NCBI GenBank assembly: GCA_021613375.1
Contig: CM038709.1
Location: 34,243,915 to 34,307,914 of the forward strand
DNA length: 64,000 bases
DNA from: Megaleporinus macrocephalus
Lineage: Eukaryota > Chordata > Actinopteri > Characiformes > Anostomidae
Direction of reading: 5' to 3'
The position numbers and the translations under genes were made by a program. Within the stretch, counting starts at the first letter, position 1. Every line of letters begins with the position of its first letter. Below the pieces are notes generated by a model. That model saw only the letters and a program-made list of their open reading frames with translations, searched no databases and was not told the DNA's origin. This document shows positions 25,726 to 36,710 of the stretch, piece after piece.

Positions 25726-27329
25726 ATGTCCTCAGTTGTTAGTTTTTGTTCCTTAGAAAGTCGTTAAGTTTATTTTGTGATGTTGTGAGCTGTATTTCCA
25801 TTTGTGTATTCTCTTGTTTTTGACCCTTTTTCCTGTGTCAGTGGATTTGTCAGTAGAATGTGGGTTTGCCTTTTATTACAGCAAACACAACGCCTTCTGG
25901 TGGTTACAACATTCCAACTTCAACTGTATTGTATTAAAAGTTAGTTGGGACTGACAGTTAGTTCCTCAAAAAATTATCAAAAGTTACATAGCCTGTTGTC
26001 ATTTTTAGTTGACTTTTTGTAGTTTAAGGTGCTAGATAAACATGCTAGATGGTAATGTAGGTGTGTAAAATGAACTCATCCCACACTCAGTTTTTATGGT
26101 GAGTAATGAATAGACATGTTAATTGCATACACCATACATTCTGAACCTTATGCTAGCCCTGAAGGCCCCGTTCTACTCTTTTTGTGTATTCCTTGCTTTA
26201 ACACCCACTTCAATTCTGTAAGGGATTGATAGCGAAAGGGTCTCCAGGAGCAAGGTTGAGAACCACAATCTTATGATCTTACTGACACAAGAATTATATA
26301 ATAATATGCCAATGGAATGACCTTTAATTTACCACAGAGCTAATAATCTGGAGAATTATTATTTTTCAGACCACACAAGGTCAGGAATTGAGAATGCTAA
26401 CAGGCACCTTTCAGAGTTAAGCCTTTCCTAGGACTTTGCAGGGTCTGTTCTCTCAAGCAAATGTTTAAGCTTGGAATTATTTACCAGTTGTTAATTTGGT
26501 TCTGATGGGGTTTCTGTTTGCCTTCCGAATTAATTCTTTTTTAACCTGAAGGTCTGTGCTTGCATGCTTATTATAATAACAATATTTAAGAATTTTCATA
26601 ATTTAAGAGTTACTGTACCAAAAGACATTGTATCCAATATCCCCACAACCCTACTACTTCAGGCATGTGAGCATAAATAACCTACTTATAGGGTATACAA
26701 CCTTTGCATAATGTAGAGGGGATTTGCTAATCAATTTTTTTTCCCTAGAACCACACATATAAGTCAAGAGCCTTAACATAAAACATCAACAGAAGCATTA
26801 ACATGAGATATATCTTTTGAGTATGTGATTAAAGCACACAGTGGATTTGGTAACTGGAGGTCACAGCTGTTTGCTCAGCATTACGGTTAGATGATTCAGC
26901 ATTTTTGGGGGGTCGAATTAAGTAGATTAACAGAGCCATCTTTGTTACATCACAAGACTAATGTCTGTTGTGCACAAGCTGAAAAACCGTAGGAAAATAT
27001 GTGATCTAGCTCCAGAGGATTAAGCTTCTGAATTTCATTGTTGTGTTTCTTCTAACTGATACTGTTGCTTTTACATCCAACCCACATCACATTTGGATGC
27101 AGCATTTTTTTCCATTTGCTAACATGGTTCTGTTTTCCATTGCCCCTGGCAGTAGCCCACAAGCCTGCAAACACGGCTCTTTGGCAGAGTTTAAAACGGC
27201 ATCTACTGCCACGGGTGATGGCTTATGCTAGTGAGAACATTTTCTTTAAGTGCCCTTCCTATCTAGTAAGCTGGCTGTGGAAAAGCTGCCCATCTCAAAA
27301 CTAAATGTCGTCTTTTTTCACACCTGTAT
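25726..27329. other. Nothing identified
   Basis: Flank of the CpG-rich block. A 79-codon frame at 27065-27304 shows no motif. Confidence 0.4.
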
Positions 27330-27577
27330 TTCGTCAAGCCCCGCCTTCTGTGCAAGGATTGGCTAGTTAAGTCCACCTCTTGCGTTGAGAAATGCTACTA
27401 GTGTCCCTCTTCCTGCACAAAGAGCTGCTAAAACGATCTACTGGCCAATCCAAATGCAGTACAGCCGGCATTTGCCTGAATTCGGGTGTGAAAAAAAAAA
27501 GCGCTGCGGGACTACAGAAAGAAGGGTGAGGAGGAAGGGGCGGAAGAAGAAGAGGAGGAGGGTTCCTCTCCACTTAC

Positions 27578-27680
27578 CCAACCTGAGTGAGTGACAGCTC
27601 CTGTAAGAGAAGTCAATTACGCTGTCAAAACCAATCTGATCAGGTTTCCATCTACTTCCTCTGGAAGATCTGCGCATATT
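27578..27680 (-). other. Alternative candidate exon 1
   Basis: CTCAGGTTGG followed by GTAAGTGG at 27577 is a near-consensus minus-strand donor inside the CpG-rich block, about 1 kb nearer the coding exon than the donor at 28624. A TATAG word at 27684-27688 lies at a plausible distance upstream. It could be an alternative promoter, or a second leader exon joined to the first. Confidence 0.25.
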
Positions 27681-28298
27681 CCCTATAAGAACTGCACACT
27701 GCTTCCGAGAGCCGCTCGGAGCGAGACAGTGAGAGCAGAAACTGCTTGTGAGCAGGGGCTCATTTAAGGAGCTCGTTTAAAACGAATGGAATCCTCATCA
27801 CTTATTACAAGGCTGATCATCTGCCCCTCTCTCTCTCTCGTTTAGCTCTTGCTGTACTACCTGCTTCCACACAATGCTGCGAAACCGTTTGATACTAATC
27901 TGATTAAAGATGACAACAGTTGAAGTAACGCTCGTGACGTTAATAACAGTTATCTTGATAACAGAATCTGTACAGCGGCGTTTATGGCGGGGGTTAAAAC
28001 TGAAAGCTGTTACATTAGTGTGTCATCATCAGGCATCTCAGTATTGGTGTGTTTCATTAGCAGTTAGCACAAGCGCACATACACGCACACAAATTCACGC
28101 GCACACAGTGTTCCACCCGTTTTCAGTGACTGCATTGTGTGCGCGGCTCGTGCCATCACAGCGGGTTCGCCTCTCCTGTACGCGCGCGTGCAAAACACCG
28201 CACCAATGGTAACGCACCTGAATTTTACCACAAAACCAAACCTAAGCCACGTCTGGTCTTATCCTTTCTACAAGTTATTACATGGTATGGAGCTGTAT

Positions 28299-28382
28299 TC
28301 TACCAACCCCCCCACACCCCACACCCCCCACCACCACCACCACCACCCACCCCCAAAACACCCCCAACATCATTCGCCCCCC
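28299..28382 (-). repeat. C-rich/(CCA)n tract, G-quadruplex-prone on the minus strand
   Basis: Runs of C separated by A, with (CCA)n, give several G-runs on the minus strand, which would be intronic in the exon 1 model ending at 28625. The Pro/His and Gly-rich frames here are low complexity. Confidence 0.7.
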
Positions 28383-28624
28383 AGCGCTCCTGCGACACAC
28401 TGGGGCTGCGAGGATATGCTGCATGCAAACAGAGCGTGAGCTCAACTCCATCTTTTACTATCAATATGATTAAACCACATCTCAGAATGTGCGCTACTGA
28501 CATAAGCCCCCTACCTAGAAAACAACCTTGTACATGGAGCATTGGCCACGCTGTCACCCCCGCACTGTTTCCCCCTCTTGGAGCCAAACGTTCCAAACTT
28601 TTGCCACACGCAGCGCGCGCTTAC

Positions 28625-28990
28625 CGTCTGCTCCCGTCCGGATGGCTCAGTTGATGATGATGCTGATGATGAGAGATTTGGTGATGGAGCTGAGGAGCAT
28701 CACGGAGCAAAAATAATAAGAAATTGATAATAAAATCAGTCCCCGTGGCTCCTCAGGACCTCAATCTCAGAGCCGTTCAGTCACATCACAAATAACAGCC
28801 CTCAAGTGGTCCATGCGAACAGAACCGGGTTATTCCAGCGTGTCTTCAGCTTTTCGTGGAAGCTGGGCTCTTTCACGGGGAACCCATGCTGGACTACGCG
28901 CGATTTTCCAGTGTGTTTAAACGCGCCGTGGTGGCGGTCTGAGGGTCCGCAGGTATCTGGCACTGTGAGCGTCTCTTGGAGGGGAGGAGA
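28625..28990 (-). other. il1rapl1: Candidate noncoding exon 1 of il1rapl
   Basis: On the minus strand GGAGCAGACG is followed by GTAAGC at 28624, a good donor in CpG-rich DNA. Upstream in the transcript lie a CG-rich leader, GA/CT and GT simple repeats and G-runs, as at many fish transcription starts. The leader holds several short upstream frames: MGSP (28873-28887), a 15-residue frame from 28814, and a 17-residue frame at 28647-28700, all closing before the donor. The 5' limit is a guess because no TATA box or initiator stands out. IL1RAPL genes are known to have a noncoding first exon. The link to the exon at 3014-3114 is inferred from strand and order only. Confidence 0.35.
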
Positions 28991-28999
28991 GTTTGCGGG

Positions 29000-29036
29000 T
29001 GGAGGTGGGGGGGGGGTGGGGGGAGGGGGGGGCTCC
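29000..29036 (+). repeat. G-run tract, quadruplex-prone
   Basis: Four or more runs of six to ten G within 37 bases. Confidence 0.85.
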
Positions 29037-29040
29037 TGCG

Positions 29041-29100
29041 AGAGAGAAAGAGAGACAGAGAGAGAGAGAGAGCTTGTGTGTGTGTGTGTGTGTGTGTGTT
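29041..29100. repeat. Compound (GA)n(GT)n microsatellite
   Basis: A GA-rich stretch followed by about 12 GT units, adjoining the G-run tract. Confidence 0.9.
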
Positions 29101-30358
29101 CTGCAGGAGTCCACTTGGTCCTAAAGCCCGCAGCAAGAGATAACACATAAAAGTGGGGTGTGTTGGGGATTTTTTTTTTTAGAAGAAGGGTTTTCCACAG
29201 TGCTGCATTTGTTTTACCTGGTGAGATTCTGTAATCTGTTTGATTACTGACAAGATCCATTACTTTAATCCAGTACGAATCCACAATGCTATTATTTTGT
29301 AAGTCTGCAAAGTAATATGGTAACATCAGTGTAATGAATAAACAGCACTAAGGCTGTATTGTGCCAATCTCAAAAAAATAAATGATTGCATCTTTCCAAA
29401 TATGCTTTTTAAGGAAACCAACCAAATCCTATTTCCTATACAAATCAGCCCGTCAAATCAAATCTACTCAGGTAAAACCTATCCAACTTAAATAGGGCTT
29501 AAAATTCTTGGCACAGTTTTTTTATTCTTAAATTCAAAACATAATGTCCGTTTTTGTGTTTGTTTCTTATTTTAACATTGAAGTGAGAGTCTGGCCTATG
29601 ATGTTTTGATTTAAGGTAATTTGTTATGTTATCCTGTATGTATTGTCAAGTCATATCTCATGTAACATTAACAGACCTCCACTTGTCAAACTAATGTTTT
29701 ACCAGGGCTTAAATGTAACAAAGCTGGCTTCACACTCATCGGTTGGTTGCCTGTTAACTCTCGGTGGTTTAAAGTATTATTTTAAAGTGTTTTTGAGGTT
29801 TAATTGATAAAATGTCTAGGGTTAGGGTCTAAATGTCTTTGGCCTAATCATCCCTCAAGAAGAAGATAAGCATCAAGATGTCGCTATCCTGGCACCTCAA
29901 TGTGGAAGGAATTTGTGCTTCGGAGTCTAATTCATAGTGTTTGCCTGGTTGGGATTAAATTATGTGAATAGATTGTAATAGGTAAATAAGACCTTTATTC
30001 ATCTTTCATTAGTTATTTTAGTTAAAATTGTTTCAAACTCTCATTTGATAACTTACCACCTTATAAGGAAATGCATCAATGCATCACTTTTTCTGCATGA
30101 TGAATAAACATCACTGAAATATAAATAGTACACAGTACAGAAATCCTCTCATGAGATATTGAAGGGTAGAGACCTTCCTCACTTACATAATAATCCTTTT
30201 TAAAGAATTTGGCTCCCACACGGTGACATACTGAAATACCATTTTAAAAAGTAGATATATGAACAGGGAATTATTCATTCTTCAACTGACACTTTCAACA
30301 AATTTGATTCAGAAGTCTAATAGAAATGTGTAAAAATCTCTTGAGATAAGGGAACTGT
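29101..30358. other. Nothing identified
   Basis: AT-rich flank of the CpG-rich block. If transcription starts near 29 kb on the minus strand, this is upstream sequence. The 174-codon minus-strand frame 28802-29326 crosses the simple repeats and is not supported as a gene. Confidence 0.4.
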
Positions 30359-30677
30359 TGTTACACCTGCCCGTTCACGTGCCTCTGTTTATGGCCTGTC
30401 CACATGGAGTTTGTTTTGGTCACATGCTCCTTGTCTCCGCCCTAGCCCCGCCTGTCACATCTGTTTTTCATTCGTCCTGAGTCCTGTCACCTGCTCCCTC
30501 TCGTTACCTTGTGTTATATAAATCCCGTGTTTGCAGTCTGTCTTTGTCCTACGTTGTTATGCTGTTGGTGTGTTCATGCTTGTTTGGTTTGCCTGTTTTT
30601 GCCATCATGAATGTTATTAAACCAGTAAATCCTTATTTGCGTGTGTATCCGCCTTTACCGTCTCCCACACTGTTACA
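30359..30677 (+). mobile_element. Solo LTR with 5-bp target duplication
   Basis: The element starts TGTTACACC and ends TGTTACA, flanked on both sides by ACTGT (30354-30358 and 30678-30682). It contains TATATAA at 30515-30521 and ATTAAA at 30616-30621, in the order promoter then polyadenylation signal expected of a plus-strand LTR. Composition differs from its flanks (C/T-rich, GC-richer). At 319 bases with no internal region, it fits recombination between two LTRs. The family is not identified. Confidence 0.8.
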
Positions 30678-33540
30678 ACTGTAGCCCAGGTGAGAATGCC
30701 CCTGTTAAATATCTTTGTGTCTATTAAACATCTGCTTCAATATCCCACACAGAATGCCCCTGCAAGAAATGAGTATCTTAAATTTGATGTCAGTATTGTT
30801 TTGGCCTACTTCCAGTAGATTCACAGATGATGGTTTCAGTCAGAGATAATTTATTATTATTTATTCATAGTTACAGCTCACTTTGCTTTATTTTCACATT
30901 TTTTAAAGCACAAGATTAAGCCAATGAAAAGTCCAAAGGAAAGCTGATTTCAAAAAGACAAAGTTTCTGTCAGGAGGAAACAAATTGCCTTCAATGGTCA
31001 GAAAAGAAACCAACCTCATTTTTTAAATGTCACCTGCCTCATAAGGCATGTTACATTAGCTCGTTTTGTCTCAATGTCTGTTAATTTTGTAAACTTACTA
31101 TTGGTTCATTCATCAAAAAGTGCTTACACAACGTAAACAGTGAATGTTTTCAAATAGCATAAAATTTGAAGTAACAGGGTTTTGAAGGTTTAGATGTTTC
31201 GATTTGTCTGTTCTTCCACTGGTCTGCACCCACTGGCTGCTGAAAACCACTGCCAAATAATATATGTCCAACCACACACACATACTCAGCATAGCTTATC
31301 GGTCTTCAGGCTAGGTAGCTGCTAAATGTTAGAAATTCTTTCTCTTACTTTTTGAAATTTAATAATATTGTATGTTTTGGAATCATATGAGTGACTATAT
31401 GAATATCATAAGTAATAAGTTAAAATATTACAGTTGTATGTTTTGCAATTTAAAGTAAATTAACTTCATCTCAAACTTCCCCATACAAAATGAATGGTGT
31501 CAGTAGAGTATTTGTAATTAAAATAAATGCAAATCTCGGTGAAAATGCCTGTAAATTGTCTGTAAATTAACAACTAAAAGTACAGTTAGTGTTAATGTTG
31601 GCATCTCTTTGTTCAAAAACAAACAAAATAGCTTACATTTCATCACATTTTAAATTGTTCTATTACGTCTATATAGAATAAACAGGGTAAAAAAATGCCC
31701 AGTTGCCATATTACACACTGATTTACACCCAATGATTTGCCTCAAAAATATTTTTTTTTTCCATAAAAAATGATTTATCTCTGATCTGATAGCACAGCAC
31801 TGTGACGGCTCACACAGATCAACATGTAGAAATAGACACAGGCAGGAAAACAAAATTAAGCTTACTGTAAACAAACATTATTGCTTAATATTGTCCAAAG
31901 TTTGAAAAACTGTCTGGCACTTTGGCACTAAATTCTTACTTTTAAATCAGTGGTAATGTATTCTGTTTCTACTGGTCCATTTCTTGTTTTGATAATATAA
32001 AGATAAGCTGGTGATTTTACATGATGTAAATAACAAAAAATACAAGATTACAAGGTTTCGATATAATGAACTATCATGTGAACACTTGACATCATTTATT
32101 ATATACAAAGCATGTTTTTGACCCAGGTCTGGTTTGAAATCCAATATTGTATGTGTAGGTGTTAGTGTGTGTGTGTGTGTGTATGTGTCTGTGGGAGCTT
32201 GTGTCAGTGGGTTCACAAAAGAGACAGGCCTGAAGCCCTGCTCTGTGCGCGCGTGTGTATGTGTGTTTTCCCAATCACTTTGCTGTCCTGTCCAGGGTGA
32301 GTCTCTCACTCTGTGAGTTGCATAACGATGAGGAGGTTCACAGCAAAAGAAAAGCCCACTCAAAACGGACACGCACGCACATACACAGACACACACACAC
32401 ACTCCAAAACACACATGTATTTGCTTTTTCTTTCTCTCTTATTGTGTTTTTTTCCTCTCTTGTCCATGCATGCACACTTACACACACACACACTTGCCTT
32501 TCTCTCTAATTCTTTATCTCTATCTCAGCCTAAGGGGAAAAGTGTACTCCTACATTTAGCCATCTGAGTGTTCTTCTAACTTACAGTATCAACAGCCCAC
32601 TTAGTTTTCTCTGCTGATGTCACAAACCAGGCATCCTTCAGTTTACAGACACATATCATGTTAATAAAAGCACTCCATTACTAAAACTCCATAATATTAT
32701 TATTATAACATTTAAAAACGCAGCACAATCTGATTGGATCAGTGCCATACTGGTACTGTGACGAAAGTCATTCCCTTACCCCAAGAGTCAATCAGCTATT
32801 TAAAACGCTTTATAATGAACACAGCACAAGCATGAGCAAATAATAAGCACGAAAACCGCAGAGTCTGCATTTGAAAGGCATGTGATTATGCATGAAGTGG
32901 ATAAAGAGTGATTTGTTGAATGGGGAAACAGATAGAGAATGAATTACGAGTGTAATTAGGGTACACACTCCATCCAGATTAAACCCCTACTTTGCACATA
33001 TTATCCTTAATAACTGATGGAACTTTGACTGCTTTAACATAAACCACCTAATAATGAACACAGACCAGTTCTACACTTTCTATCACACATTTATACACAC
33101 TATAATCTAAAAACTTGGTATTGACATTGTCATAGTTAAATAAGGACAGTTTAGTGCCTAGAACTGACATATAATGAGCCTCAAACACTGTTGTTCCTAC
33201 TACAATTATGGATCCATCATTTGCAAATAAGGGCAGTAAAATGGGGCAAGTTCTAAACTGTTACGTAACAGTTCTAATTTTAAGCAGTTAGTTTGTTCTG
33301 CACATTTCTCCAAATAGCTTCTCAAACTTTGGACAATATGAAGCAGCTTCGCCCAGTGTTTGACACTGAAGACACGGAAGAGAGAAGGAGTTCCTTTACA
33401 GTACCTTTATTAGCATCCCAACCCCAACAGCACCATGTAACTATGTTAAATAGCCTGTTTCGACATGCTGTTTCTGTGTTATCATCATGGTGTCTCGCTG
33501 CAAACAAGCAAATCAGAGCACAGCTTATTCAAGTATTCAT
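30678..33540. other. Mostly unidentified sequence
   Basis: Holds a GT array at 32164-32185 with nearby CA-rich stretches to 32500. The segment 32830-33005 looks like unique, slowly evolving DNA and is listed among the findings. No gene is supported. Confidence 0.4.
32164..32185. repeat. (GT)n microsatellite
   Basis: About ten GT units; CA-rich tracts follow at 32385-32415 and 32470-32492. Confidence 0.8.
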
Positions 33541-33800
33541 GGCAAGACTACTAATGCTACCTCTGTAAAAAATATCAAATTGTTAAGTCACTGTGTATAA
33601 GAGCATCTGCCAAATGCCATAAATGTGTTTAGTCAATTCATTATTTATGTAATGTTATTATTTATGGTCAGGACATGTCAATGCCTGTCAGCGTTGCATT
33701 GTTATGAGCAGATCAGACATAGCAGCACTATGTTTTTTAAACACCTTAGTGTCACTACTGGACTGAGAGCACTAATGAAGAATGACCAACAGATCTATTT
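33541..33800 (+). mobile_element. Composite repeat: SINE-like tail plus palindromic MITE fragment
   Basis: 33541-33627 (GGCAAGACTACTAATGCTAC through CATCTGCCAAATGCC) is followed by MITE interior sequence (GTCAGGACATGTCAATGCCT; CACCTTAGTGTCACTACTGG). The same arrangement occurs inverted at 36210-36710. TAAGAGCATCTGCCAAATG resembles the tail found on many teleost SINEs. Confidence 0.6.
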
Positions 33801-36209
33801 TATTCTAGGACTAAATCATAGTGTGTTAATGGGCATGTAAAACCACATCTGTACATTTCGTTCTGTGTCATTATTTTCTATGTAGACAAAATAAAGTGAC
33901 ATCATAGCACTGATTAAATCAAATTAAACCAAAACATATATATGTTATATAACGTATATGTGGACTATGTACTGAAAAGTTAACAGTATGTTTTAAGAAA
34001 TGTTTACATTTACATTGTTAAATAAATAAATAAACAAACAAACAAATAAATAGGGAAGCCACATGAGCGCTTTTAAGAAACCAATGTTTGGCACATTTAG
34101 TCCTTTTTCAGACCACATAGTAGATGAAGGACTTGAAAACTCACTTCAAGTTAATATTTCAGCCAACAAATTTGCTCAAGTGGCAATTTCCTGAAGAGGC
34201 TGAGCAATCCGCCTCTTGACAAGCAACATTTTACTGTCCTCATATTGAATGAAATATGTGGCTATAACTGCACTCTCGACCCAGCAGTGAACAGCACACA
34301 CCTGCTCAGCCGTGTACAAATCCTTCTGAAATGATTTCATAAAACCATGTCTTCACATATGAAATTAGAAACCATGAATAAAATGCATAGAACAAACCAA
34401 TCATTTCACACATTTGGTTGGTAGCCACTTCTGCTGTTATTTAGATGATATGCTTGGCTTGTTCTCTTTTAAAGTAAAATCTCCCCTTATTTTCAAAAAG
34501 AAAAAAAGATAATTAACAGGTTTAGTTTTAAAGGGAGTATTTCATAACACTGAGAAAATGATTCATTGTTAAAAGCTTTGTACTGACACTCTATTATTGA
34601 ATCCGCACATCTATCTGTCTGTCTCGGGTCAGAAGAGTAAAAGGGTGGCAGCAGAAATTAGACCGGAAGAGAAGGAGACGTGAGCTTATATGTCAGCTAT
34701 TTAAAACCGTCTCTCGTGGGGAGAATTTTATTTTTAGAGGGTCAGGTTTTTTTCATAGCTCTTTGTTTTCACTTTCACTTTCTTCTTTTTTTTCTTTTTA
34801 GTATATTAAAGAGTTTCAAAGACTGAATCTGGAATAGGGACAAATAGGACAATTACAAGAGCTTCCACAAAAAGCAGAGCTTATAGACACACAACAAGAG
34901 AAAAGCTGAGTATAGCTCTTTTACATTTAAATTCACTGTATAATGAACCTAAAGGCTAAGGACAGTAAACAGTAAAACAGCATTATGACTGACTTGGACT
35001 GTGAATTTTCCAGTACTGCTTCTTCAGATTATGTAATATTTTTTAATTTGAAAGAGCCTCAAATGTGATGAAATAATGTGACTACCATATCACTTGGTCC
35101 CGAGACTTTTAGTCAAACCACATGAACAAAAACAGCTCATTATGAGTGTAAATAGTATCTAGCTAAATATTGAACATTATTCATGACAATAGCCTAGCAA
35201 TCAGCTAAACTCAAATATAGAGGTACAGTTATTGTTGTAAAGATGATCAAAGTCCAACTCACACTCATACTGCACTATAAACTTAGGTAAACTGTAAAAG
35301 CAGGTAAAGCTAATGTTAGCTAACATCAGCTGGAACAGGTGAAGCAATTGCGCTTACTCGGTTTACCTCAATGTACACGGAGCTCCTTGAACACGTCTTG
35401 TTGTTTTCCCTACATGCCCATATTGTTAGAAAAACGCTTGTCATGAGATCTAGTCGTCATGTAAGCCATAGTTGTGATGATATTCAAGCATGAAATGATT
35501 GCTACAAATGACGGAGTGAGAGGAAGGTCCTTTCCAAAGTGCCCATTTAAAGTTGACAAGTTTAGTCCACTTTCTGGATATTTTGGGATCTTTAGGCCGT
35601 TTGTGCATGGGGGTTCCACTGTACATCCAATTATTGCAGCCAAAAACTACACCTTTATGTCATTTTGCATTACCTTAATTGCATCTTCTAGCGTTGTTGT
35701 CCACCATCTACATCACATGCATAACGCCTACAGCAGTTTCCGAACAGCATGGGCTAAACAACTTCTAAGCCATATTCCTTAAATTTGTAAAAACATTGTA
35801 AAAAATATTTTAGAATCTCAAATTCTGCTATATTTATGTGTTTGACATTTCATATTAGCTGGTGCTTAGCCTTTAACAGGGCTAGAGCATCCTAACAGAC
35901 AAATTCATGAAGCACAAACAAGTACCACTTAGACACCTCCATCCAACAGTTAAGGTGATTTTATGCTTTTGAGAAATTGGGCCGGATTTGTACCTATATA
36001 CAACACAAAACTAGCATGCATTTTTTCCAGTGATTTGCTGTTTATTTGCGGTATCCATGTTGTATTACACAATTACAGTATTCTATTTCCAACTACAACT
36101 GATTACTGTATTTAAGTTATCCTTGCACATCTGTACTTTTAATAAAAAGCTCATATGTGCTCCCAAGTGCACCCACACCAGTCTGAGAGTCTGTGCAGTG
36201 CATGTGGAG
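33801..36209. other. Spacer between inverted composite repeats
   Basis: Contains a short (AAAT)n/(AAAC)n stretch at 34018-34052 and an unexplained 102-codon plus-strand frame at 35474-35782. No gene supported. Confidence 0.4.
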
Positions 36210-36710
36210 ATCAATTAGCTATAACATTAAAACCACATCCTTGGATCTAATCTCATTGTCCATTTTATAGTGACGTGCTAGTGTTTAGCTGTTTAGCAGT
36301 AGCACAGCTGGAGTTTTAAAACACTGTGTCCACTCACTGTCCACTCAATTAGACACTCCCTACCTTGTTGGTCCACCCTCTAGATGTGAAGTTGGAAATA
36401 ATAGCTTAACCATTGCTTCATAGTTTGTGTTGGTCATTCTCTAGGTCATCAAAAGCTGTTGGTCATCCTTCAGTAGTGGTCTCAGTCCAGTAGTGACACT
36501 AAGGTGTTTAAACACTGCTGTGTCTGATCCATTTATCACTGACAGGCATTGACAGGTCCTGACCAAGGAAATGAAATTGAAGGACTACAAAGTGGCTCCT
36601 ATATGGTAAGGGAACGTTACATGAATAATGAATTTGGCAGGTGCTCTTTTACACAGTGACTTAACAATTTGATCATTTTTACAGAGGCAGCATTAGTAGT
36701 CTTGCCCAAG
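36210..36710 (-). mobile_element. Composite repeat, inverted copy
   Basis: Starts with the MITE terminus (GCTATAACATTAAAACCACA near 36219) and includes MITE interior to about 36610. It then runs into the inverse of 33541-33627 (to CTTGCCCAAG near 36710). The shared junction shows both copies derive from one ancestral arrangement. This copy is longer, so the one at 33.5 kb has lost sequence. Confidence 0.65.

Larger units (their letters stand above)
27330..29000. promoter_or_regulatory. CpG-rich promoter-like block
   Basis: CG dinucleotides are clearly more frequent here than elsewhere (GCGCGCGCTTACCG at 28613-28626, CGCGCGCGTG near 28182, CGCGCGATTTTC near 28898). CCAAT-type boxes occur in both orientations (GGATTGGCT at 27356, GGCCAATCC at 27444), and a CTATAAGA word lies at 27683. 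It is the only such block in the window. Because the il1rapl first coding exon lies downstream on the minus strand, this is the best candidate for its promoter and noncoding first exon. A divergent plus-strand transcript is also possible. Confidence 0.5.

Noticed and set aside
28139..28654. 171-codon plus-strand frame in the CpG block
   Set aside because: Low-complexity Pro/His tract and GC-rich composition keep it open; no conserved motif.
28802..29326. 174-codon minus-strand frame with His-Thr and Pro runs
   Set aside because: It is assembled from GT, GA and G-run simple repeats; only its last part overlaps the proposed noncoding exon.
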